A program made the translations under genes and the position numbers. Source: Candidatus Uhrbacteria bacterium (GTDB lineage Bacteria; Patescibacteriota; Patescibacteriia; UBA9934; GWF2-40-263). From it: 23,726 nucleotides of DNA. This document shows positions 15,901 through 22,250 of the stretch, piece after piece (the first letter of the stretch is position 1; the number at the start of each line of letters is the position of its first letter). Below the pieces are notes generated by a model. That model ran no database searches. It saw nothing but the letters and a program-made list of their open reading frames with translations, and had not been told where the DNA came from. The DNA lies in contig JABITQ010000079.1 in NCBI GenBank assembly GCA_018700535.1, forward strand, positions 1 through 23,726. The letters run 5' to 3'.

Positions 15901-17816
15901 TCGGAGATAACTGGGATGACGCGATTAACGTGAATAGTGGAGCATTTGTTGTGGAGACAACTGGTGCAACAATCCTTACGCGTCAAGCAACAGGAACATC
16001 ACCAATTACAGTGACTGGTCTTGCAAACTCAACCGTTCCTGAGATCGACATCAACACAATGCTTAACCAGGGAACGATTGTCGATATCGATTTCTCTGCT
16101 GCAGAGACATTGGCTGGAGATTTGGTTGGAGTTTCTCTCAATTTGGACACCAACGTTACAACTGTAGATGATCATAATATCAATGGTTTTGAAGTGGTCT
16201 TGCCTACTTTGGCAGCTACTGACGCGCTCACTACCACAAACTACGCTGGTTTCTCTGTTAACCCTTCAGGTGCAATCAGCACTGCAGCGGGTGGAGCAAA
16301 CGCTACGGTAGTGAACTGGGTTGGTGGAAACGTATTCATGCCAACAATTACTTCTGAGACTGGAGACACTGTATCTAGTTATGGTCTCAAAGTGACTGGT
16401 GCAACAACAACAAACGGTAATGGAACTGAGAGTGCATACGGATTGCACATCTCTGGAATCACAAGTGGAGTTTCTGACATTCCCGTGTTCCTCGCTCCAG
16501 TTGAAGCAACATCGTTTGCTACTGAGGGTGGAATTTACGGAGATACAACTGACGGAATTCTCTACTACCGATCAAGTTCAGCATTCGCAGCTATGAACGC
16601 TGACACTGACTACTCTGAGTTGATCTACCCAGTTGATTACGACTTCGCAGACGGTGAGAAGTCTGAAAACTCAGCAGTACTCTTCTACTCTGGTGATCTA
16701 GATGGAGGAGATATTATCGGAGTAGATCCATCAAATGGAAACTTCCGAAAGGCTCAAAGTGGCGATGTGCTAGCAGGAGTTGAGTCTGGTGATCGTGGAA
16801 ACTACTTGCTCCGTGATGGAGTTCCAGAGCGCGAAGTGCGTGGGCTCCGTCAGGTTGGTTTGCTAGGAAACGTTCTTGTAAAGGTTACTGGAGATGTTTC
16901 AGTAGGTGACGCACTTACACTTTCAAGTACTTCTGGAGTAGCAATGAAAGCAACTTCTGATGATGAGGGAACAGTCGGTTACGCTCGTGAAAGTCACTCT
17001 GGCGACGCTGTTTCACAGATCGAATTGCTTCTCATGCCACAAAGAGGATCAGTCGAGTCTGGTGCTGAGGTTTTGTCAGCATCAACTTCTGAGGCATCTG
17101 TCTCAGTTGCAAGTGCAGACTTCTCAGGATCAGTTACTGTTGCAGAACACCTCTACGGTTCTCGTGACATGGCTGGACGTGCTCGCCTCATGGGTGGAGC
17201 AGGCTCAGTACACGTAGCATTTGAGAATGAGTACGCACACTTGCCGATCGTAACCTTCTCTGTTCGCTCAGAAAATCACATCCCTGGACGTCTCTGGGTA
17301 TCTGACGAAAGCACAACAGGATTCACAATTAACCATAGCGCAGGATCAACAACATCTGACGAAATCGAACTTAACTGGATTGCAATCGGAGTAGAAGACG
17401 CATATGTGTCTGTCTCAGATGGATCGAGTGAAGAAATCGAAGTAACCGTCACAAGTGACGTTGCTGCTGAGGCAGCGGCTGCACTTATCAGCGAGGCTGT
17501 CGAAGAGACTCCTTCAGAAGAAGTTGAAGAAGAAGTGTCTGAGGAAGTTGTGGCTGAGGAGGTTGTTGAGGAAGCTGTCGAAGAAGAAGCTGCAACTGAA
17601 GAAGTTGTAGTAGAGGAAGAGGCTGCAGCCGAAGAGGTGACCGAAGAGGTTGTCTCCGAGGAGGTGGTCGAAGAAGTAGTGGCTGAAGAAGTGGTCGAAG
17701 AGACTGTTTCTGAGGAAGTCGAAGCTGAGGAAGTTGTTGAAGAAGTAGTAGCTGAAGAGGCTGCTGTGGAAGAAACACCTTCTGTAGAAGCTGAGGCTGA
17801 AGAAGCTGCTGAATAA
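9975..17816 (+). CDS. Giant secreted fibre-like surface protein, 2613 aa
   Basis: The ATG at 9975 begins a Sec signal peptide (residues 1-34, ANA-Q); a start 93 bases upstream would run through structured RNA and bury the signal. Residues 36-155 form an N-terminal beta domain with a calcium-loop-like DADGDGVVDAGE at 86-97. Residues about 170-2200 are low-complexity beta-repeats rich in Ala, Asp, Gly, Ser and Thr, and include blocks copied two or three times (see repeats). At about 2178 GIYGDTTDGILYYRS echoes EVYYDTDTNDIKYYNG near 171. A domain with VGLLGNVLVKVTGDVSVGD at 2293-2311 resembles C-terminal parts of phage tail-fibre-like proteins. After a last beta domain (2385-2495) comes a Glu/Val tail of about 108 residues. 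I see no cysteine. Likely an extracellular adhesin or fibre; no membrane anchor is visible. Confidence 0.85.
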   Translation: MRTAKILLHTMVGISMVFYTLAVGLLAVPSVANAQTVGSPATIGYNGRLFNASGSALTGTYYIWFDLEPALTGGTNLGSNIQAFADADGDGVVDAGETAITVTNGFFTVEIPVGSDLADFVNNVWLEIKVHTADVVGSAETLSPRVKITKTPYSVFTQGIQNSSADPSVTFAGEVYYDTDTNDIKYYNGTSFLQLASDLDTAYNNFGSSAQIITVDDATTGLSFDVSAAGNLDFDLQSTGDLTIQDSGTAWATFGIDGSDNSFITIDTTDAISLDADAASNFNTSAGDLTFDAEAGSVNIDGGEAAANAVRITASDSGSGGIDIDSGDGGIAIDSTGAVSINAASASDFTTDAGILTVSGGSGVVVQGNASEIDVTTTGALDMNSGAGTWDASSTVSIDAAGISNLSTSVGTLTLATTAGGTASSVIIQSVDTSEDAIFLDADGGEGAGITLDAYDSSNNTTGEIAMIAASVDIDSSGSTGIDIAAGSTGSINMATNNATIAITGGGSSGSVTLASTLSDVILNTAAAGQNIDIGTTNTITRNINVATGTGADILTIGAGPDQINFASSENTNDSMDIVFDSITTANGIEYSIDALTTGNALSMTNTSTFSGNLYNTGTTGAWTGNVWNYDDTGNAAWTGNVLQVATGTGDHTGDIMNVSLEATTASDGQVFVIANADTSDNAGWLMDLDTSAAWTGIAMDIDFGAGVSTGNFLDVTYATAAHTGNAVDLNMGTNVAGDAINIATAGTSGQALDIAATGIMTADLISITSSGATVTDGADGLSMTFATGDGTNPTNNMFRGSLTSGGTAAGDIANGLYLDLASTAGGTDTAIFIDNTAAWDADISFQSDTTITNTSTNDLDFTDNSVSLNMDFGEATASTISLSTASDLDLVSSASGVDAIGINSTGGIDIDSGEAISIDTTADQITIATDAAATVFSGSADGTANVTLTAGDLDVSDGDLDVAGGDFNVVLDAADSASISNAAASAATSALVVANTTAASDTAGSGGLAVAHTITNYADDGAADTHVGLDLLVTSNTSDAGTDDIVYGMRVQDLGGAADGGNEYAIYQAGTSWDLGLMVEGAVDIDGAANIADTTAGADVAMGNASGNLTFLSDNADFGLTDATDNVFQLVNATNARTYLDVDAGAADTVTLGNATDVTAIVGSATSSITLTSAFTVAATTGLTTITGAADGTDALVLTAGDLLVTDGDVDISGGDFNVTLDAGDGVNIAKGAAPTADMFTIDNSSADSATDGVDLLVLDMDVADNTSGDVIHIIPSFVDDDADTNGNDTWNVINIDAFTATLAADGGATLTNTLNGLNIGNLTESVGGDETITSTALNIGTGWDTAISLGSGGLQLDDDVELSLGTSSDVGMLWETADADAHYLNTYLGASRNYIISEDANTDWTHATSTNPTLWIQSSDAGTVADYVSVAHDQTDGALAVGAGDLNVTIAGLNFNPGTAGDHIIGDTDAEWDGLYVGDDGVGLTLGADQDGKITYDATAVAIEIESALVAIGADPGGATATAAGDLIVSDALEVDGATDLDGTLNVAGVTTLPGAADGTDSLIMTAGDILLSDGDFDLSGGDFNVTLDAADGASVTSNGAASADAFTVALAGQTDADRNAFAVTATADDETNRTVNGISTVMTSAGTAAGDLARGLYLDLASTAGGTDTAIFIDNTAAWDVDISLQNDEGIHNNTNDTITFEDDDGTDYATLTATTLTGGAALTLSTTGATNLGLDTGGASDINIGSADITQINMVTDAASATDVNITGGVTISTTLAVTGVTTLSEDLIIDDATAGVDITMGSDNAVAMDIAPDVFASGTIAQIQYDTAEVPTGNITGFMIDLDTNLSAHDASNEATAPVALDIDMPDITESADNDDNDTISAVTVDSGAYVLNDTGSILKYAGIASTTPNITETAGTLTASAFTAQPGSITTGGTQNMYMVDAGTLSAGTLNGVNLQLASAGAAVETALLIGDNWDDAINVNSGAFVVETTGATILTRQATGTSPITVTGLANSTVPEIDINTMLNQGTIVDIDFSAAETLAGDLVGVSLNLDTNVTTVDDHNINGFEVVLPTLAATDALTTTNYAGFSVNPSGAISTAAGGANATVVNWVGGNVFMPTITSETGDTVSSYGLKVTGATTTNGNGTESAYGLHISGITSGVSDIPVFLAPVEATSFATEGGIYGDTTDGILYYRSSSAFAAMNADTDYSELIYPVDYDFADGEKSENSAVLFYSGDLDGGDIIGVDPSNGNFRKAQSGDVLAGVESGDRGNYLLRDGVPEREVRGLRQVGLLGNVLVKVTGDVSVGDALTLSSTSGVAMKATSDDEGTVGYARESHSGDAVSQIELLLMPQRGSVESGAEVLSASTSEASVSVASADFSGSVTVAEHLYGSRDMAGRARLMGGAGSVHVAFENEYAHLPIVTFSVRSENHIPGRLWVSDESTTGFTINHSAGSTTSDEIELNWIAIGVEDAYVSVSDGSSEEIEVTVTSDVAAEAAAALISEAVEETPSEEVEEEVSEEVVAEEVVEEAVEEEAATEEVVVEEEAAAEEVTEEVVSEEVVEEVVAEEVVEETVSEEVEAEEVVEEVVAEEAAVEETPSVEAEAEEAAE
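12420..12510 (+). repeat. Repeat block B, copy 1 (giant gene)
   Basis: Encodes GLYLDLASTAGGTDTAIFID and the following NTAAWDADIS (residues 816-845); nearly identical to the block at 14946, about 2.5 kb away. Confidence 0.85.
12789..12915 (+). repeat. Repeat block A, copy 1 (giant gene)
   Basis: Residues 939-980, pattern G.ADGT...LTAGDL.V.DGD.D..GGDFNV.LDA.D. Shared with 13539 and 14643. Confidence 0.8.
13539..13665 (+). repeat. Repeat block A, copy 2 (giant gene)
   Basis: Residues 1189-1230, same pattern as copy 1 (TAGDLLVTDGDVDISGGDFN). Confidence 0.8.
14643..14769 (+). repeat. Repeat block A, copy 3 (giant gene)
   Basis: Residues 1557-1598, same pattern (TAGDILLSDGDFDLSGGDFN). Confidence 0.8.
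14946..15036 (+). repeat. Repeat block B, copy 2 (giant gene)
   Basis: Residues 1658-1687; differs from copy 1 by only one or two residues (NTAAWDVDIS instead of NTAAWDADIS), while third codon positions have diverged more, which suggests selection on the protein. Confidence 0.85.
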
Positions 17817-17829
17817 GGCTAGAGTTAGC

Positions 17830-17862
17830 AAAAAACGGAGTCCATCTGGGCTCCGTTTTTGG
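17830..17862 (+). terminator. Terminator of the surface locus
   Basis: An 8-bp stem (CGGAGTCC at 17836-17843, GGGCTCCG at 17848-17855, loop ATCT) with an A-run before and five T after, beginning 14 bases after the giant gene. No clear terminator is found inside the locus from 5965 on. Confidence 0.85.
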
Positions 17863-17886
17863 TTAAAGAAACCCACAGGCAGCTGC

Positions 17887-17915
17887 TTGTCACCCCATCA
17901 GCCATGCTGTAACAT
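17887..17915 (+). promoter_or_regulatory. Promoter of the ligase/TPR operon
   Basis: TTGTCA (17887-17892) and TAACAT (17910-17915) are 17 bases apart and end 24 bases before the ATG at 17940. Confidence 0.6.
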
Positions 17916-17939
17916 AGCCATCGTATTTAGCTTTCAACT

Positions 17940-18419
17940 ATGGCAATTGAATCAAAAATGAACCGAGGCCCAATAGGACGTTCTTCAAAAAAAGAAGTAA
18001 ACAAATCAGGTAACTGGAATTGGATTATTATCCTATTTATCATCGCGATTGCCGGTGGTGGTTGGTACTACTTTTCGTCTGATGACGGAACGGTAGATCA
18101 AACTGACAGTGGGTCTGGTGGCATTTCAATTTCAACAGGGGAGTACCAAGCAGTCTTTTTAGACAACGGACAAGTCTACTTTGGTGAGCTGAACCAAAAT
18201 CGTGGTCAGTTCTATACACTTACAGATGTATTCTATCTCCAGTCTGGTGCGGCAGGAATCGACCAGGTTTCAAGCCTTTCGTTGACCAAGCTTGGAAATG
18301 AAGCGCATGGACCAGAAGACAGAATGGAGATCAATGTTGAACACATTCTCTTTATCGAAGACATGAAAGGAGACTCAAAGGTTGTACAGGCCATCAACGA
18401 TTACAAAACATCTAATTAG
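17940..18419 (+). CDS. Single-pass membrane protein, unknown
   Basis: A 159-aa protein with a basic, Gly/Ser-rich cytoplasmic N-terminus, one membrane helix at 26-45, a short acidic Gly/Ser linker and an external domain (about 65-155) containing YQAVFLDNGQVYFGEL and INVEHILFIED. No signal cleavage site is evident, so it is likely N-in, C-out. I have no firm family name; proteins of this shape seem common in Patescibacteria. It precedes the ligase/TPR gene by 14 bases and probably shares its transcript, so a role in surface polymer assembly is possible but unproven. Confidence 0.8.
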   Translation: MAIESKMNRGPIGRSSKKEVNKSGNWNWIIILFIIAIAGGGWYYFSSDDGTVDQTDSGSGGISISTGEYQAVFLDNGQVYFGELNQNRGQFYTLTDVFYLQSGAAGIDQVSSLSLTKLGNEAHGPEDRMEINVEHILFIEDMKGDSKVVQAINDYKTSN

Positions 18420-18433
18420 ATTACTGACTGATT

Positions 18434-20914
18434 ATGCCGACAGTTACTTCTGTATCAAGCAAACTAAATGGAGCACAGGGCGTCTTTGCGCGCGTAGTCA
18501 CATGGGCAACGTACGGCCTGTTTTTCTTAATCCCAATCTTCTTTCTTCCATGGACAAGTACGGTCCTAGAGTTAAACAAGCAAATGCTCCTTGTTGTGCT
18601 TACTGTTGTTGGGCTTGTTGCTTGGCTTGGTCAGATGGTTTTGTCTAAACGTCTTACATTCCGCTCAGGTTGGATTAATATCATCCCTGGGCTTTTCTTT
18701 TTGGCGGTTCTTATTTCATCTATTCTTTCTGTGTCTGGTTACCAGACTTGGGTGGGGCAGGCTTCTCAGGAGTACACAAGTTTCCTCTCAACCTCAATGT
18801 TCATCGTGTTGTTTTACATGATCATGAACAACATGAGTGGCACATTGAAGCAGCGAAATATCCTCTTTACATTGTTGATTTCTGCAACATTGGTTGGTGT
18901 CATCGCTTTGTTTGGAATGTTGGACTTGGTGCACCTTCCATTCGACTTTGCACAATCACGTGGTTTTAACATGGTTGGAACCATCAATAGCTTTATCTCA
19001 TTCATGACAGTCATGATGTTTGTTGGTTTGTCTATGTGGCTTGTGTCTAATAATGGACGCGATCGTGTGATCCCTATTGGACGAAATGGAAAAATCATCC
19101 GTGGGTTGATTATTGCTATTACAGTCGTAAACCTTGTTGCGCTGATTGCTATCGATTTCGGAATCTTCTGGCTTATTAACATCTTTGGTGTTCTTTTGCT
19201 CGGTGTGTTCGCTTTTGTTCAAACACAAGAGTTTCCAAACCCACGTCGGTTTGCACTTCCGCTTGTTGTGCTGTTTATCAGTATTGTATTTTTCTTCCTT
19301 CCATCACCAATTAATCTGTCGCTACCTGTTGTTGTTTCACCAAGCTATGGGACAAGCTGGGAAGTGACTAAGACAACAATGGGAGTTGAGAAGAGCAATC
19401 TTTTGTTCGGGTCAGGTCCTGGAACATACCTTTATGACTTTCTTGCGTACAAGCCGGTGGAGGTGAATGCATCTCGTTTTTGGTCTGTTCGTTTTGACCG
19501 CGCAAAGAGCTACCTAATTACATCTATGGCAACCCTCGGTGTGGTTGGAACGGTGTTGTGGCTTGCTTTGATGGTCTGGGTTGGAGTAAAGGCACTTGGC
19601 CGACTTGTTCTTGAGCGAGATCATGAGGAATGGAAGATGACCTATGTGATTTTTACCGGTTGGGCCATGCTTCTTGTGACACACTTAGCTTACTCGTCCA
19701 ACATGACCATGCAGTTCCTTCTATGGGGATTCACTGGGCTGCTTGCTTCACAGGTTGTTTTGAAACTTTGGAAGAGCGACTTTGCTCGTTCACCTCGCCT
19801 TGGGCTTATCACCTCATCTGCATTCGTGGTTGTGGCCGTAGGTGTCCTTGCAAGTCTGTTTGTGACAGGACAGCGTTACTCAGCTGAGGTGGCGTTTGCA
19901 AAGGCTGTAGAGCTTGATCAAAACGACGCTCCTATTGCAGAGGTTGTTGAGCAGCTTCAGGTAACCGTTGGACTCAATGGACTTAGCGATGCTTATCAAC
20001 GCAACCTTGCTTCAGCCTTGTTGCAGCAGGCACGCGACACCATTGCTGAATTTGATACCGATGAACTTACTCCTGAGCAAACACAGGTGGTTGCAGATAT
20101 TGTCACCGCTGCCATTGCGGCTGGAGAGAGAGCAACTCAGATCGAGCCAAACTATGTATCCAACTGGATTGTACGAGGTTCGTTGTATCGTGACTTGATG
20201 GGGTTTGCTCGTGGCGCAGAAGATCTCGCTGCTAGCATGTTCTTAAACGCTATTCAGCTTGAAGCTCTTAACCCTGCACATCGCACAAGTCTTGGGCGCG
20301 TTTATCTTACAGTTGCTGATCGTGCACGTGCGTTAAAGAATTCAGATGACCCAGAGCTTGCTGCAGTAGCAGTTGAGTCAGAAACGAATATGCTTGCTGT
20401 CGCTGAGCAAGCGTTTACAGGTGCGATTCAGTTAAAGAATGATTATCTACCAGCTCATTACTACTTGTCTGCAACATACGAGCGACAGGGACGACTTGAT
20501 CAGGCTGCGGCAAGATTGCTTGCACTTCGTAACAACAACCTTGCAGATATCGGTGTTGCATTCCAGCTCTCACAGCTGTTGATCCGTCTTGAGCAGTATG
20601 ACAGTGCCACTCAAGAGCTAGAGCGCATTGTGACTCTTAACCCAGACTACTCAAACGGACTTTGGTACCTCGCTTCAATGTATGAGATTGCTGGAGAGAG
20701 TGATGCAGCCATTAAACTACTTGAGCGTGTCGTTGAGCTTAACCCCGAGAATGCTGGAGCCGTTACTCGGCTTGAGCGCATGAGCAATGGTGAGGTCACA
20801 ACAACTATCCCAGAACCTGTGGAGACTGTACGAGGTACCGTGACAGATGTGGACGAAGGTGAGGTTGTTGAAGATGCTGCTGAGGAAGTTGTTGAAGAAG
20901 AGACAGAAGAATAA
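18434..20914 (+). CDS. O-antigen-ligase-like membrane protein fused to TPR repeats
   Basis: An 826-aa protein. Residues 1 to about 480 contain roughly eleven hydrophobic helices with a larger external loop (about 290-355, FGSGPGTYLYDFLAYKP), as in the Wzy/WaaL (O-antigen ligase, PglL-type) family, which transfers lipid-linked glycans to acceptors. Residues about 500-790 are helical, with clear TPR units near 670-790 (PAHYYLSATYERQGRLDQA, LWYLASMYEIAGESDAA, LERVVELNPENAGAV). The last 30 residues are a Glu/Val tail. Ligase-TPR fusions are known in bacterial polysaccharide and glycoprotein systems. The neighbouring locus encodes Ser/Thr-rich secreted proteins that could be acceptors, but that link is inference. 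The ligase catalytic Arg/His cannot be assigned by eye. Confidence 0.75.
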   Translation: MPTVTSVSSKLNGAQGVFARVVTWATYGLFFLIPIFFLPWTSTVLELNKQMLLVVLTVVGLVAWLGQMVLSKRLTFRSGWINIIPGLFFLAVLISSILSVSGYQTWVGQASQEYTSFLSTSMFIVLFYMIMNNMSGTLKQRNILFTLLISATLVGVIALFGMLDLVHLPFDFAQSRGFNMVGTINSFISFMTVMMFVGLSMWLVSNNGRDRVIPIGRNGKIIRGLIIAITVVNLVALIAIDFGIFWLINIFGVLLLGVFAFVQTQEFPNPRRFALPLVVLFISIVFFFLPSPINLSLPVVVSPSYGTSWEVTKTTMGVEKSNLLFGSGPGTYLYDFLAYKPVEVNASRFWSVRFDRAKSYLITSMATLGVVGTVLWLALMVWVGVKALGRLVLERDHEEWKMTYVIFTGWAMLLVTHLAYSSNMTMQFLLWGFTGLLASQVVLKLWKSDFARSPRLGLITSSAFVVVAVGVLASLFVTGQRYSAEVAFAKAVELDQNDAPIAEVVEQLQVTVGLNGLSDAYQRNLASALLQQARDTIAEFDTDELTPEQTQVVADIVTAAIAAGERATQIEPNYVSNWIVRGSLYRDLMGFARGAEDLAASMFLNAIQLEALNPAHRTSLGRVYLTVADRARALKNSDDPELAAVAVESETNMLAVAEQAFTGAIQLKNDYLPAHYYLSATYERQGRLDQAAARLLALRNNNLADIGVAFQLSQLLIRLEQYDSATQELERIVTLNPDYSNGLWYLASMYEIAGESDAAIKLLERVVELNPENAGAVTRLERMSNGEVTTTIPEPVETVRGTVTDVDEGEVVEDAAEEVVEEETEE

Positions 20915-20923
20915 ACTTCAATT

Positions 20924-20955
20924 AAAAAAGCAGAGTCAAAGGACTCTGCTTTTTG
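20924..20955. terminator. Bidirectional terminator between convergent genes
   Basis: GCAGAGTC (20930-20937) pairs with GACTCTGC (20942-20949) around AAAG, with six A before and five T after; it serves the ligase/TPR operon on one strand and the DHH gene on the other. Confidence 0.92.
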
Positions 20956-20956
20956 A

Positions 20957-22099
20957 TTATCGATGCTTTTTTAATTGGTTCTTGATGCGTTCGATCAATT
21001 CTGTTTCAACTTGTACAATGGTTTTCTTAGCGATACATAGACGCACTTCTTCGCGCGTACCTGAGGCATTGAACCCACCTGTGAGTGAAATCGCATCAAG
21101 CGGCCGTTCGGCACGCACGATTGCACAAATGTTGCGGTCACTCATTTCATACATAAGGACAACCACCTTTGCATTTGGGCTTGATGCAATAAGCTCATCA
21201 ATGACGTCTGGTAAATCAATTTCTTTTGCACCTGAGTGCATAAAGTCTTGCTGGCTTAACAGTGTCCACACAACGTTGGCTTCTTCGTCTACCTTGAGGC
21301 GAGCAAGTGCACGACCCCAGAGTCGTAGTGTTTGTACTGAACGTGTTCGATAGAGCTGCTCGACAATGTGATCGCGTTTTGCTCCCTTGGCAATCAGCTT
21401 GCTTGCTGTCTGCAATGTTTTTGGAGTGACGTTCTTTGTTTTAAAACTTTTTGTCTTTGCAATCATTCCTGTTAGGAATGCTGTGGCCACTTCTTCATCG
21501 ATGAGCCCAGGCTCAATCGAATCGATGAGGTCGTGACAAACTTCTCCACAGGCAGAGGCGGTGAGGTCAACAATGTTTAGCTGACCGTAATGCTCGTTCT
21601 CTGGAGAGTGGTCGATATTGATGATTGGGGTGCGGAAGAAAAAGTCTGGGTTGTCTCGATATAGCTGTGCGCAGGCTTCATAATCAGGAGACCCGATACA
21701 GATGATTAAATCGAACCGGTAACCACTTGTAGAGGTCTTCACGTCGCGTTCATTCCAGAAACCTTGCTTTGGAGATAGATGAACTAGAAGCTTGTCATCT
21801 TTCATTTCGTAGGTCAGTTCATCAACTTTTGTTTTTGATGCATCAAGCTCAATGACGAAATTGCGTAGGTTTTCCAGTTTCGGTTGGATCTCTTCGTGTC
21901 CATCCAGGAAATGAATATTTTTTGGAGCTGCTCCGTCTGCGGCAACAATCGTTGCTTTCTTCTCAAGTTTTACAAGAACTTTTTTCAGACCTAATGCTGT
22001 GGCATATGAGTCTGAGCCACCAGATGAAGGTACACAAATAAGCGGGCGTGTGCTCCGCTTGATTGCTTCTAGTACTTGTTGTGACTCCTTTAGGGCCAT
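20957..22099 (-). CDS. DHH-family phosphoesterase with degenerate motifs
   Basis: A 380-aa protein with the two-domain layout of NrnA/RecJ-type DHH-DHHA1 proteins, which usually hydrolyse nanoRNA, pAp or cyclic dinucleotides. Motif I, usually rich in Asp (DPDGD), reads SSGGSDSYATA at residues 25-35. Motif II is AADGAAPKNIHFL at 53-65. Motif III reads DLIICIGSPD at 130-139, where a Gly replaces the expected Asp. The name motif DHH is DHS at 163-165, followed by the expected N..YGQLNIVD. The C-terminal glycine motif is LTGGFNASG at 339-347, lacking the usual His. The ATG at 22099 fits the family start; a longer frame to 22144 adds an unlike hydrophobic stretch. Possibly a catalytically altered or binding-only paralogue. 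Substrate unknown. Confidence 0.8.
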   Translation of the reverse strand: MALKESQQVLEAIKRSTRPLICVPSSGGSDSYATALGLKKVLVKLEKKATIVAADGAAPKNIHFLDGHEEIQPKLENLRNFVIELDASKTKVDELTYEMKDDKLLVHLSPKQGFWNERDVKTSTSGYRFDLIICIGSPDYEACAQLYRDNPDFFFRTPIINIDHSPENEHYGQLNIVDLTASACGEVCHDLIDSIEPGLIDEEVATAFLTGMIAKTKSFKTKNVTPKTLQTASKLIAKGAKRDHIVEQLYRTRSVQTLRLWGRALARLKVDEEANVVWTLLSQQDFMHSGAKEIDLPDVIDELIASSPNAKVVVLMYEMSDRNICAIVRAERPLDAISLTGGFNASGTREEVRLCIAKKTIVQVETELIERIKNQLKKHR

Positions 22100-22144
22100 G
22101 TTGTTCTTGAATTGATAATAGCTGAACAAGCATGGGAATAGCAT

Positions 22145-22173
22145 AACTTACCTGGGATTCTAGATTGGGTCAA
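22145..22173 (-). promoter_or_regulatory. Possible promoter of the DHH gene
   Basis: TTGACC (22168-22173) and the weak box TAAGTT (22145-22150) are 17 bases apart on the minus strand, about 45 bases before the start codon. Confidence 0.35.
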
Positions 22174-22210
22174 GGGTTTTATGCATGGACTGAAAAAAGG
22201 GTATTTAATT

Positions 22211-22244
22211 GAAAAGCCGCCAGTACTCGTAAGTACTGGCGGCT
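22211..22244 (-). terminator. Terminator of the FG-GAP gene
   Basis: A perfect 13-bp stem (22215-22227 with 22232-22244) with a four-base loop, followed on the minus strand by TTTTC. The T-run is short, but the stem is very strong and starts six bases after the stop codon. Confidence 0.75.
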
Positions 22245-22250
22245 ATTTGG

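Noticed and set aside
9975..17816. Integrated prophage carrying a tail fibre gene
   Set aside because: The protein has a Sec signal peptide and no capsid, portal, terminase or integrase gene is near it.
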